Origin: Blastomyces gilchristii SLH14081
Taxonomy: Eukaryota > Ascomycota > Eurotiomycetes > Onygenales > Ajellomycetaceae
Direction: 5' to 3'
Length of the DNA: 64,000 bases
Assembly: GCF_000003855.2 (NCBI RefSeq)
Contig: NW_003101680.1
Location: 3,039,166 to 3,103,165 of the forward strand
The notes under the pieces were generated by a model that was given only the letters and a program-made list of their open reading frames with translations, did not search any database and was not told the DNA's origin. The position numbers were made by a program, and so were the translations under genes. The stretch's first letter is position 1. The number at the start of each line of letters is the position of its first letter. Shown piece by piece: positions 52,113 through 62,997 of the stretch.

Positions 52113-52227
52113 ACCTCTTGAAGAATAATGTTATTGTGTTATGTTGTAATCTAACTACGCGAGTTACACTAAATGAATAGGTTGGAGTGGCACGTGACTA
52201 GAATAGGTGTAGTAATCATCAATAACA
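52113..52227 (-). repeat. Copia 5' LTR (right copy, more mutated)
   Basis: 115 bp, matches the left LTR. Differences are G-to-A or C-to-T in this copy (for example GGATAACG to GAATAATG) plus a 3-bp insertion. The CACGTGAC word and the central ACTACGCGAGTTACAC block are unchanged. Confidence 0.85.
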
Positions 52228-53342
52228 CTCACTACGCCTGCTAAGTGCGTCACTTGACCTTGTTACATAGTCATAACCCTGACCTCGCACAATACAGTAA
52301 TAATCAGTTGATAATTAACTTTCAACCTTTCAATTCACTCATTTATTCATGTAGGCTACTGAGGCAAAAGAGCTCAATCATCACCAGCATACTGCTGGTA
52401 GAAGAGTCAATCAACTGTGAGACTCTTAACATCTCTTCTCAGATCAGCTATCACAGAGTATAGTACTTCTCTCAGTAACTCTTTTCAGTGACTTCTTATA
52501 GTGACTTCTCTCAGTGAACTCAGTTCTAGAGCTCAAGAGACTTCTAGAGTATACTTCTAGAATATTATTTAATACTGTTAAATATTCAGAGTATTTATTG
52601 AGAATTTTTAAGTTCATTCTGAGATTGAACTCATACATGTTAATCATAGTAGAGCTTATACTTAATAGTCTTATAATCTGTAAACTACTGAGATAAAAGA
52701 GTATAATTATTATCAGTTATCATATCTCTGACCGTGTCAAGACTCTGCTGCAGTTCCGCATAACTCATTACTTCTCTGTGAATAATTTCATTCATTCTGC
52801 AGACTGTTTAAATCAGTTTTCAATCACTCTATGACATCATTTAAATATAATATAGAAAGATTTAATTAATGAATATAAGAATCTTACTTTTATATAAGAT
52901 TAGTAGATTACTCTTTCATAATAGTGAGATATTACTGAGATATCACTTCAGCTATTCTTACTTATAGAATAGAAGAAGAGTATTCACTTATTATCTATAT
53001 AAAATAGCTAAATACTGGCTTTTAATGAAAAGAGTCAGTAATTCATTTTTCTTCTATTAAAATATATATAAGAGTTACTGCATTTCTTATACAATCTTCT
53101 TAGTATACTAAGTATTATATCTGTGATATTCTTATAATAACTCTGTAGCTTACAAGCTCACTATTTAAGTAAAATAGTTAAGTTTATTTATATAACTTCT
53201 TAAATAACTATTTCTATATAATACTACTAATTAGTCACTGCTTTAGTTCTATTATATTACAATTTAAATTACTTAATTTAATTATAAGTTTGAATTAGTT
53301 AAGCTCTACTAATAAATTAATATAATCTTATATACTTATACT
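52228..53342. other. AT-rich relic DNA of unknown origin
   Basis: No protein motif is recognisable. Near the left end some CpG survive (52231-52290). Segments at about 52350-52390 and 52675-52720 resemble each other (GTAGGCTACTGAGGCAAAAG versus GTAAACTACTGAGATAAAAG), suggesting an old duplicated repeat. Confidence 0.45.
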
Positions 53343-53442
53343 TAGACTGACTGTGTGACCGTGTCTGAGACCAGGACCAGATTTTTTGATAGTCTCATTA
53401 TCAATTTGACTGATCTCATTACACAGTTTTAACATTAGATAG

Positions 53443-54864
53443 TTATTATTATTATTATTCTTCAATTATAGATGTATGCAGTCAGAGACTATGACATCTA
53501 CCTGAGAACTTTTAGTTCTCAGGGTTTTTCCTATATCTGTAAAGTTAACTATTATACATTCATCAATTTCAGATATGCAAAATCAGAAAATTTCAGCTTA
53601 GAATACAAAAACTATTTACAAATTGCAGTATTTTAACACCTTCTGATACTTTGAAATCATTTGACAATATCATGACAAAAGAAAAAAGAACAGTCTTAAA
53701 GATAGACATATTAAATAGATAGATAAAAAAGAATAGAAAGAAAAAAGTAAAGTAAAGAGAGACTGTAACAAAACAAATTATTAAAAGATAGTGTATAGCT
53801 GTTTTAACAGACTATATCTGATTAATTTCCCTCTCTTCATATTCAGATAATTCTGAATTTAGCCATTTTCTTATAGCTGCTTGAGTTTCTGATAGAAAGT
53901 CTATTAAGTATTTAATTCCTGTCTCAGTTGAGAATAAGAATCTCATATTTAATTGATTTAGATCATACTTCTCTTTCAATCTGGCTCTGAGATTATTGTA
54001 TAATGCACAGTGCATTACAATATGCTCAGGATTCTCATTTGCATTGCAGAATGAGCATTCTATTGAGTCAAATCTATCATCAAATCTTTGTATATAAGAT
54101 TTGAAATAGCCATGTTCTAGTTTCAGCTGTATTATAGATGAGAATATTTTCTTTTTACATTTAATTGAACAAGATTTTCACTTGGGTTTTGTTTCAAATC
54201 TTGAATAATGTATACTCTTCTTTTGTTTCTGCCAGCTTTCATTCCACTTGTCTAAACAAGATTCTTTTATTTTTCTCTTTATAAAAGACCAGGACACAAT
54301 TTTTTGAATAGATCTGCTTAATTCTGCACTCTTTTTTGCAGCTGAATCAGCCAATTCATTGCCATGAATATTTATATAAGCAGGAACTCAGTGTAGATGA
54401 ATTATCAGCTTTGATGTTCTTCTCTTTTGAATTTTCAAAACAGAGTTTAAGATCAGTTCAAGATTCATTTGACTATTATAAATCTGACTATTTCTAAGTC
54501 TTTTTAAAGCAGCTTGACTATCAGAGAATATTCATACCTCTTTCAAACTATTTCCTCTTTTATGAGATTTTATTTCTATGAGTTTGAAAGCTTTCACTAT
54601 TGCAAATAGTTCAGCATCAAAGACTTCAGATTCACAGCCTAGATTTCAGAAATCTGAGATAAAATTGATATTATCTCCAGTATAAGCAATGCCTGCGTCT
54701 AATCTATTCAGGTTCTCATTTTTTGAGTCATCTGAATAAATCAGAATAGAGTCTTTTATATTGATTGTAGAAATCCTCTTCAATTGCTGTTCATATTCTT
54801 TCTCTTTTAATAGTTCACTTATTTGTAAGTCTATAAGAGATTCAAGCTTTTCTCTTCAGAGAGA
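53443..54864 (-). mobile_element. 5'-truncated LINE inside MITE copy 1
   Basis: It is flanked by a 12-bp duplication AACATTAGATAG (53431-53442 and 54865-54876). The 3' end on minus is a TAA-type short repeat tail (plus TTA units at 53443). Minus encodes the end of a Tad-like ORF2: an RNase H domain (54290-54790) and a C-terminal Cys/His cluster ending HIVMHCALYNNLRARL, with the stop at 53812. It matches 57560-58985 base for base with scattered transitions. Confidence 0.9.
53812..54015 (-). pseudogene. LINE ORF2 C-terminal end
   Basis: A 67-codon open stretch at the very end of ORF2. It contains a cysteine-rich C-terminal block (MHCALYNNLRARLKEKYDL) seen in Tad/I-type fungal LINEs and ends in a TAG-type stop at 53812. 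It is the better preserved of two copies in this window. Confidence 0.7.
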
Positions 54865-55289
54865 AACATTAGATAGTAGTCTCATACTGTTTCAGTGAGA
54901 CTTACTGTCTACTCTTGTCACATTTTCCAAATAAGACCATGATTTTCACTTCTCAATTTAAATTATTTTTATTGCTTTAAATGACTTTAAATCTCATTTG
55001 AGTGTTACCAAAAAGCATTACTTTTTAAAAAATTAAAAATAGTCTAAAAAAAATCTTAAAATGTCTAAAAATAGTAACTTTATGTCAAGAATGAAACTAA
55101 ATGAAATTAAATGAGATCACTTTCTCATTTTTTTCAAGTCATGGTTTCATTTTAAGATCTGATATATAGTCACTTTACATGTTTTTTTGATAGCCAGTCC
55201 CAGCGGGATTCATGCCAAGAAATGTATGAGATCAGACCAAATGAGACTAAACATGAAATTCATGATTCTGGCGGCCAGTCTACTTATAC

Positions 55290-55662
55290 TGTAAGAGGCC
55301 TACGCTGAATAGATCAGTATGATATAAATAGATCTTATATAATAAAGAGAAAAACATTAGAGAAGGAAAGAAAGAGAAAGTGCAAGAATCAGTGATTAGA
55401 GTGAATATTTATACATGTATGTGATAATGTATGCAGTGAAGCTTCAGAGCAGAAGAATCTATACACATTCATAGCAGCTGAGAATCAGTGATTGAGAATG
55501 ACTGAGAATTGAAGTGTACATGTTTGAGAATGAAGTGGCGGCTGAGAATCAGCAATTGAAAATCACTGAGAATTGAAGCATACATATTCAAGAATGAAGT
55601 GATTGAAATCTGTAAAGTGTAATGAAATAATCTATATAATTAATCAGGCGCAGCCTGTCACA
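55290..55662 (-). repeat. LTR of a second gypsy family
   Basis: A 373-bp unit beginning TGTAAGAGGCCTACGC and ending GCGCAGCCTGTCACA, with imperfect inverted ends TG..CA. After removing MITE copy 2 a purine tract on minus (GAAAAGAGAGAG) lies just inside it, which marks it as the 3' LTR of a minus-strand element. The partner LTR is not in the window. It includes two tandem 64-bp units. Confidence 0.65.
55477..55604. repeat. Two tandem 64-bp units in the LTR
   Basis: 55477-55540 and 55541-55604 both begin GCTGAGAATCAG and both contain ACTGAGAATTGAAG. They differ by transitions only. Confidence 0.8.
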
Positions 55663-55664
55663 TT

Positions 55665-56170
55665 TAGACTGACCGTGTGACTGTGTCTGAGACCAGGACC
55701 AGATTTTTTGATAGTCTTATTACTAATTCAACTGATTTCATTACATAGTTTTAACATTAGATAGTAGTCTTATACTGTCTCAGTGAGACTTACTGTCTAC
55801 TCTTATCACATTTTTCAAATGAGACCATGATTTTCACTTCTTAATTTAAATTATTTTTATTGCTTTAAATGACTTTAAATCTCATTTAAGTGTTATCAAA
55901 AAGCATTACTTTTTAAAAAATTAAAAATAGTCTAAAAAAAACCTTAAAATGTCTAAAAATAGTAACTTTATATTAAGAATGAGACTAAATAAGATTAAAT
56001 GAGATCACTTTCTTCTTTTTTTCAAGTCATGATTTCATTTTAAGATCTTATATATAGTCACTTTGCATGTTTTTTTAATGACTAGTCTCAGCGGGATTCA
56101 CATCAAGAAATGTATGAGACCAGATTAAATGAGATTAAATGTGAAATTCATGATCTCAGCGGTCAGTCTA
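55665..56170 (+). mobile_element. hAT-like MITE, copy 2
   Basis: 506 bp with the same termini as copy 1, flanked by a perfect 8-bp duplication GTCACATT (55657-55664 and 56171-56178). It sits between the LTR and its polypurine tract. More transitions than copies 1 and 3. Confidence 0.92.
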
Positions 56171-56178
56171 GTCACATT

Positions 56179-57559
56179 AGCTCTCTCTTTTCAGAAGCAG
56201 TTCTCATTGATCAAGAGCCGCTGTTTCAGATAACACAGAACTCAGAGTTCAGATCAGTTGATTATAGCTGACTCATTTCATAAGATATTATCAGTCACAG
56301 CTGTATAATCTCTTATTAAGAATATCTTCAATCTCTCACTCAAGCTCATTATCTTCTTCTATAATCTCTGGCAGTTGCTAGTTAAAAGTCAGTTGAGAAG
56401 AGAATAAGTCAGTAACAGCATAGCAGAGCAAGCTTATATGAAAGACATTATAAATCTCTGATAATATATCAAGACAGTAGTTATGACTATCTAGAACTTC
56501 TATCACTTTATATCTGATATGACAGTAATCTAGTGTATGAGATGAACATGTGATTTATATGTTCTTGAGATTCAATTATACAAGATCTTCTATCTTATAC
56601 TGCTCTGCAACATCTTATCAGATGTTGATTCAATCTTGTTGATTCTGTTTCATAGCTGTCATGAAGACCTCTGCTCAGTTACAGACATCTCAAAGCTTTG
56701 TTACTATATTATCAGTGATCTGAATCAGACTGTGAGAGTTCAGTGTGAACTGTATAATCTCTAGAAGATTCAACACTTTCATGTGATATTCATGTGTAAG
56801 AAAAAATGAGCTTATATCTGTTGAAACAGTATCTTAACTGTTGATAGCAATCTCTGTATGTAGAAGAAGATCATGTCAATCATCTTATAAGTGATTGCAG
56901 AACTTATAAAGATAATTCTTTACAGTCTGAATTATCTGTTCTGATACATCATCAGTCTCAGAGTGATAGACAGTTAATAAATAATATATAATCTTAAGAA
57001 CTTGACAGATTCTTATTCAGAGAGTGCTCACAAATTAACAGTCTCAGTCTGATATAATAGATCTCAGCAACTCATACATTCAATAGAATGAACTCTGTAA
57101 GAAGGCTTCAGTGACTTGTTCAGTATTTATCTTATTACAAGGTTTTAATATTACATCTTTACTTAGTCAGTTAACAATAATCAGAATGTTCTTATAACTC
57201 TTACTCTTAGATAGATTAACAGTGAAGTGAATTACTGCATCTCATCAGATTCTATCAGAGATATTAAGTGATTTCAGTAGATCTTTTCTACAGTTCTTTC
57301 ATGAGATAACAGAAGAACAGCAGTTACAGTTTCAGATGAAGCATCTGATGCTGTTTGATATCTCAGACTAGTAGAACTCTCAGAAGATTATTCTATACAG
57401 TTATTTATAATCTGAATAATTAGTTATATGAGAGTCATGCATCTCTTGTATTATCTGAGTGTATAAGAGTTTGAAGTGAGAGACTCAGTATCATTCATGA
57501 AATTGTAGAGTATTATTATCATCAATTGAATATTCTGAGATGTCTGTTCTTATACATTC
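56179..57559 (-). pseudogene. Integrase relic of the second gypsy element
   Basis: Minus reads, from right to left, a decayed zinc-finger/H..C..C stretch, LLKSLNISDRIW-like, NLSKSKSYKNILIIVN, LSKDVILKPCNKINTEQVTE and later ESVKFLRLYIIYQLSITL. These match gypsy integrase blocks ([47 protein letters not shown]). Frequent stops at former Trp codons. The element is cut at its right by the LINE at 57560, and I find no convincing continuation beyond it. Confidence 0.75.
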
Positions 57560-60500
57560 TTATTATTATTCTTCAATTATAGATGTATGCAGTCAGAGAC
57601 TATGACATCTATCTGAGAACTTTTAGTTCTCAGGGCTTTTCCTATATCTATAAAGTTAACTATTATACATTCATCAATTTCAGATATGCAAAATCAGAAA
57701 ATTCCAGCTCAGAATATAAAAACTGTTTACAAATTGCAGTGTTTTAACATCTTCTGATACTTTGAAATCATTTGACAATATCATGACAAAAGAAAAGAGA
57801 CCACAGTCTTAAAGATAGACACATTAAATAGATAGATAGAAAAGAATAGAAAGAAAAAAGTAAAGTAGAATAAAGAGAGACTGTAATGAAACAAATTATC
57901 AAAAGATAGTATATAGCTGTTTTAACAGACTATATTTGATCAATTTCCTCCTCTTCATATTCAGATATTTCTGAATTCAGTCATTTTCTTGTAGCTGCTT
58001 GAGTTTCTGATAGAAAGTCTATTAAGTATTTAATTCCTGTCTCAGTTGAGAATAAGAATCTTATATTTAATTGATTTAGATTATACTTCTCTTTCAATCT
58101 GACTCTGAGACTATTGTATAATGCACAGTGCATTACAATATACTCAGAATTCTCATTTGCATTGCTGAATGAGCATTCTATTGAATCAAATCTATCATCA
58201 AATCTTTGTATATAAGATTTGAAATAGCCATGTTCTAGTTTCAGCTGTATTATAGATGAGAATATTTGCTTTTTACATTTAATTGAACAAGATTTTCACT
58301 TGGGTTTTGTCTTAAATCTTGAATAATGTATACTCTTCTTTTGTTTCTATCAGCTTTCATTTCACTTGTCTAAACAAGATTCTTTTATTTTTCTCTTTAT
58401 AAAAGATCAGGATACAATTTTTTGAATAGATCTGCTTAGTTCTGAACCTTTTTTTACAGCTGAATCAGTCAATTCATTGCCATGAATATTCATATAAGCA
58501 GAAACTCAGTGTAGATGAATTATCAGCTTTGATATTCTTCTCTTTTGAATTTTTAAAACAGAGTTTAAGATCAGTTCAAGATTCATTTGATTATTATGAA
58601 TCTGACTATTTCTAAGTCTTTTTAAAGCAGCTTGACTATCAGAGAATATTCATATCTCTTTCAAACTATTTTCTCTTTTATAAGATTTTATTTCAATAAG
58701 TTTGAAAGCTTTCAATATTACAAATAGTTCAGTGTTAAAGACTTCAGATTCAGAGTCTAAATTTCAGAAATCTGAGATAAAATTAATATTATCTTCAGTA
58801 TAAGCAATGCCTGTGCCTAATCTATTCAAATTCTCATTTTTTTGAGTCATCTGAATAAATCAGAATAGAGTCTTTTATATTGATTGTAGAAATTCTCTTC
58901 AAATGCTGTTTATATTCTTTCTCTTTAGATAGTTCACTTACTTATAAGTCTATAAGAGATTCAAGCTTTTCTCTCCAGAGAGATAACTTCTCATGATCAA
59001 CTTTTTCAACATTTAAAGAAGAAAATTGATTTTTAATCAGTGAGTATAGTCTGTACAGTTGAGAAGACATTTTCTTTGAAGAATTATTTTCATTTCAATC
59101 AAGAAATCTATTTCAATCCAGTTCATTTTCAGAGTTAATTGATGAAAATGAAGAAGAGACTCTTTCTCTGATTATATAATTTGAGCTCATCTTTATAACT
59201 CTCAGAGTATAGTTCATACAGGCCTTTTCAAATCTAATAATAGAAGAAGAAATTGAAGCTTCAATTTTCATTGCTTTAATAGAAGATGATTTGAATACTT
59301 CCAGAATTCTTCTCAAAGCTCTGTTTTACAGACTTTGAAAGAGTTCAGTGAAATTTTCTTGATTATTTCATCAAACTTGAACTTCATAATCAGCTACTGA
59401 GGTAATACAGGCTATATATAACTGTCTCATAGCCTGGAAGAATAGACCTCTCTCTGTATTTGATAGTCTGATAATGTTGTTCAATAGTCTTTCTGCCTTG
59501 ACAGTTCTTTGTTGAATATGATATTTAAAATTCAACTTGGAGTTTAACCATACTTCTAATCATTTGACATTTAAACTGGGTTTAATCTCTCTATTTAAAA
59601 GAGTTAGGGATAGTTTTTTCTCATTGAATCTAGAAAAGAAATGAATTAACTCAGTTTTATTTATATTAAATTAAATTTGATTGATATTTGCTCTGACAAA
59701 GATTTTCTTTACAGCTTCTTCAATCACTTTTAAATTCTCTTTGATAGTTTTTGAGCTGTAGACTAGATCAATATCATTCATATAACTCAGAGATTACACT
59801 ATTCTCATATTTCTATTTTTGAATAGATATGCAGTGTATATTGCAAATAAAATGAGTGAGATAGAGATTCTTACAGTACTTCTATTTTTATCTCAGTCTT
59901 GTCTTATTTCATTTCATCAAAGAAAAGTTGTATGATTCTTTTAGATATAAAACAGTTAACTCATTTTATTAGAGAAAGTGACAGTTTTAACATCTTCAAA
60001 GTCTGAATTAACTTTGACTTTGAAACATGATTAAATGCTTCTTTTATATCAATAAAAACTGCAGTTGAGACCAGATCTTCATGCTTTGTTATTTGAATAT
60101 CATGAATAACTGAGAGAACAGTGTCAATTACAGAACATTATTTTCTATCTTTCATTTATTCACTGAATAAAAGAGAATTACTGATAGAGCTTATGAAAGA
60201 TAGTTAAGTAGCTATTATCTTTTCTAAAATCTTTTCTAAACAGTTCAATAGAGATATTACTCTATATAACTTAAGAATTGAAGTTTTTCTATTAGATTTT
60301 GTAAGAATTACTTCAGTGACTTCTCTCCAGTATTCAGAATGATATTCATTTTTCAAGAGATTGAAAAAGAGCTCAAAATACTCATTCTTTAAGTAGGAGT
60401 ATATATTTTGAATAATCAAGTGATTAATTGAATCAGGCCCTGCAGCAGTTTTAACTGAACTTGAGAAGATAGCTGACTCTAATTCATCTTATGTAAGATC

Positions 60501-62285
60501 AGATCATTCTCAGTCATTTTCATCAATATAGTTGAGAAGTGATATATTCTCTTCCTCTGAATCTGAATCTGATGAGTTTTAAAAGAGAGTTCTTATAAAA
60601 GCTTGACATTTTTTCTCAAAAGAGTTTGCTGTATATGATTCATTCTGAAACTCATATTCTAAGGTTGAAAGTTTGCTACACTTCTTGTTTTAGTATAGTT
60701 AAAAGCTTTAAAAACTTTCTTTTCTTATGCTTCTTTAAGAAATTTATTCCAGTAGTCTGTTTTAGCTCTTTTAATATCTGAAAAGTATTTATTTCTGATA
60801 GCTTTGAACTCTTTATCAGAAATTATATTATTCTTTCAATCTCTTCTAGCAGTAGTCAATTGTTTTCTTTTAGATATGATATTCTCATTTCATCAAGGTT
60901 TTGACTACTCAGAAGACTTTCTCTTTGAAATATTATCTTTAATACTTGCTAGAATAATAGATGTAATGAGCTTCACTCTATTCTCAAGTATTTCATTTGA
61001 GATATCTTGACCAGGATTTCAATATAGCTCACTCTGTCTTTCAGATTTTAACAGTTTTATGCTTTCTTCAACTGTCTTTCAGTCAGCTTTTTCAAAATTA
61101 AACTGATTAGAGAGAAGAGGGTTTTCACTCATTTATTCCTTACTAAGTTCAATATCAAATTGAATAATCTCATGACCTGATTCTGATGTCTCATTTGAAT
61201 TAATAAATCAGTTTACAAGTCTTTTTTTCATTAGATTTTGTGATATAAAGATTAGATTTATAATGGATTTCTGTTTCATGCCTTTTCTAAAGAATGTTTG
61301 TTGATCAGACTTGTTAACTAAATCTATTGAATGCTCAAAGATTCATTTAATCAGATTATCAGCTCTTACTGTGCTTTTGTGTTCTGAATTTCATCAGAGA
61401 TAATGTGCATTGAAATCTTCTGCAATTATAGAGTTTCTTGATGAAGTTATGTTCAGAAATCCTCTATTAATTATTCAGATGTTATTATTTTTCTTCAATA
61501 ACTTTTCATTATAGATATTTATAAGCTGTATAGTATCAAACTCATTCTCTTTATCTATAATATCACTCACCAGAATATCAGGGTCAGACATGATATCAAA
61601 TCTTAGATTAAATTAATATCTTGATCTCTTTCTTTCATAGATCACTACTCTTGACTTTATCTCAGACTTTTGAGGTAGAAAGCAGTAGTAGCTTGAATGA
61701 GAGATGATATATTTTTACTCAGCATCAAAATTCAGCTTCTGAAGCAGTATAAAATTAACTTTTTATTCAAATGCAATTTGAAGACAAGAATAAATACAAT
61801 TTGAGTTTCTATTCACATTATTTTGAATAAATGTGATTTTTGAAGAGTTTTTAAACTTTTTTTATTGTTTTTGTTATATATTCATACTAAAAGAGAGTAG
61901 AGTAGAATCTAATCACTGTTATCAGATAGTAGATTATAACTATTCTGAAAAGTAGGAATCTCAACTGCTTGTATTGTATCTAGTTTATCATCAGAGTCAT
62001 TTCTCAATTCTCTAAGCTTAACAGAAGTTTGAGAATTCAAATTCTGTTTACATTTAGCTGGAGAATTGAAGTTTGAAGATTTAGATAGTTGAGAGTTTCT
62101 TCTTTTTGAGCTTGCAGTTGTGAGTTTACTGGCTTGACTATTCTCTTCAGTTCTAGATTTGCTTTGAGCTTCATCTTTTCTTCAGTTCTTTTGAGTTCTT
62201 GAAGCAAACATACATTCTTTTGAGCTAGATGCATGTTTTTATTTGCAATTAGAGCATTTAAGCATAGTGTGTTGACATATTTCAT
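57560..62285 (-). mobile_element. Long Tad-like LINE (non-LTR retrotransposon), decayed
   Basis: It runs on minus from an ATG at 62285 to a TTA-unit tail at 57560. Order on minus: N-terminal charged helical stretch (62285-62037), endonuclease-like region (about 61900-61100, with an IIAEDFNAHYL block), reverse transcriptase (60419-59640; RVISLLNCLEKILEKI, then YMNDIDLVYSS for the FADD-type box near 59766-59783), RNase H (about 58900-58400) and the terminal Cys/His block, stop at 57930. This architecture is that of the Tad1/I group. It matches the truncated copy at 53443-54864. I could not find a target-site duplication for the 5' end, so the right limit is uncertain. Confidence 0.82.
60204..60419 (-). 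pseudogene. LINE reverse transcriptase fragment
   Basis: A 71-codon open stretch with the non-LTR RT signature EYWREVTEVILTKSNRKTSI then YRVISLLNCLEKILEKI, equivalent to the PKPGK..YRPISLL..LGKLLEKI block. Pro and Gly codons in the consensus are replaced by Ser, Asn and Glu, as CC/GG loss predicts. Confidence 0.8.
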
Positions 62286-62343
62286 GATGATGATAATAAT
62301 AATAATGATAATAATAATAGTGATGATAATAATAATGATAATA

Positions 62344-62374
<31 letters not shown>
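62284..62374. repeat. ATA/ATG trinucleotide microsatellite at the LINE 5' edge
   Basis: About 90 bp of mixed TGA, TAA and AAT units directly upstream (on minus) of the first LINE ATG. Confidence 0.9.
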
Positions 62375-62376
<2 letters not shown>

Positions 62377-62484
62377 GAAGAAGTGTATTGAAATATATTA
62401 CTGACTTATCAAATATAAAAAGACTCAAAGAAAATATTAACAGCTTTCAGAGATGTATGAAAACAGCTACAGTGTTACATAGCT

Positions 62485-62989
62485 AGACTGGCCGCCGGAA
62501 CCATGAATTTCACATTTGGTTCCATTTGATCTGGTCTCATACATTTCTTGGCGTGAATCCCGCTGGGACTGGCTATCAAAAAAACATGTAAAGTGACTAT
62601 ATATCAGATCTTAAAATGAAACCATGACTTGAAAAAAATGAGAAAGTGATCTTATTTAGTTTCATTTAGTCTTATTCTTGGCATAAAGTTACTATTTTTA
62701 GACATTTTAAGGTTTTTTTTAGACTATTTTTAATTTTTTAAAAAGTAACACTTTTTGATAACACTCAAATGAGATTTAAAGTCATTTAAAGCAATAAAAA
62801 TAATTTAAATTGAGAAGTGAAAATCATGGTCTCATTTGGAAAATGTGATAAGAGTAGACAGTAAGTCTCACTGAGACAGTATGAAACTACTATCTAATGT
62901 TAAAACCGTGTAATGGGATCAGTTGAATTGGTAATGAGACTATCAAAAAGTCTGGTTCTGGTCTCAGACACGGTCACACGGTCAGTCTA
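62485..62989 (-). mobile_element. hAT-like MITE, copy 3 (inverted)
   Basis: 505 bp in the opposite orientation to copies 1 and 2, flanked by a perfect 8-bp duplication TACATAGC (62477-62484 and 62990-62997). It is the best preserved copy, with GGCCGCCGG and CACGGTCACACGG at its ends. Confidence 0.93.
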
Positions 62990-62997
62990 TACATAGC

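Larger units (their letters stand above)
39653..52227 (-). mobile_element. Ty1/copia LTR retrotransposon, interrupted by a gypsy element
   Basis: Direct terminal repeats of 112 and 115 bp bound the unit. Reading on minus from the right LTR: gag with a decayed CCHC knuckle (50748-50789), an integrase/protease region split by the insertion, reverse transcriptase and RNase H ending with the stop at 39970, a polypurine tract (AAGGGGGGG, 39765-39773) and the left LTR. Removing the inner 7371-bp element and one 5-bp duplication leaves about 5.2 kb, the normal copia length. Many stops and missense changes fit C-to-T decay. The flanks GTCAC (39648-39652) and CTCAC (52228-52232) could be an imperfect 5-bp target duplication. 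LTR outer limits are uncertain by a few bases. Confidence 0.85.
53343..55282 (+). mobile_element. hAT-like non-autonomous DNA transposon (MITE), copy 1, split by a LINE
   Basis: Terminal inverted repeats start TAGACTGrCCG (53343) and end in the complement CAGTCTA (55282). A perfect 8-bp duplication CTTATACT flanks it (53335-53342 and 55283-55290). Removing the LINE (53443-54864) and one 12-bp duplication leaves 506 bp, the same length as the other copies. It has no ORF. An 8-bp target duplication is typical of hAT elements. Confidence 0.9.

Noticed and set aside
40100..62400. Classical CpA-type RIP as the sole explanation
   Set aside because: CA and TG remain abundant, whereas CC, GG and CG are the depleted doublets. 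Some CpA changes exist but do not dominate.
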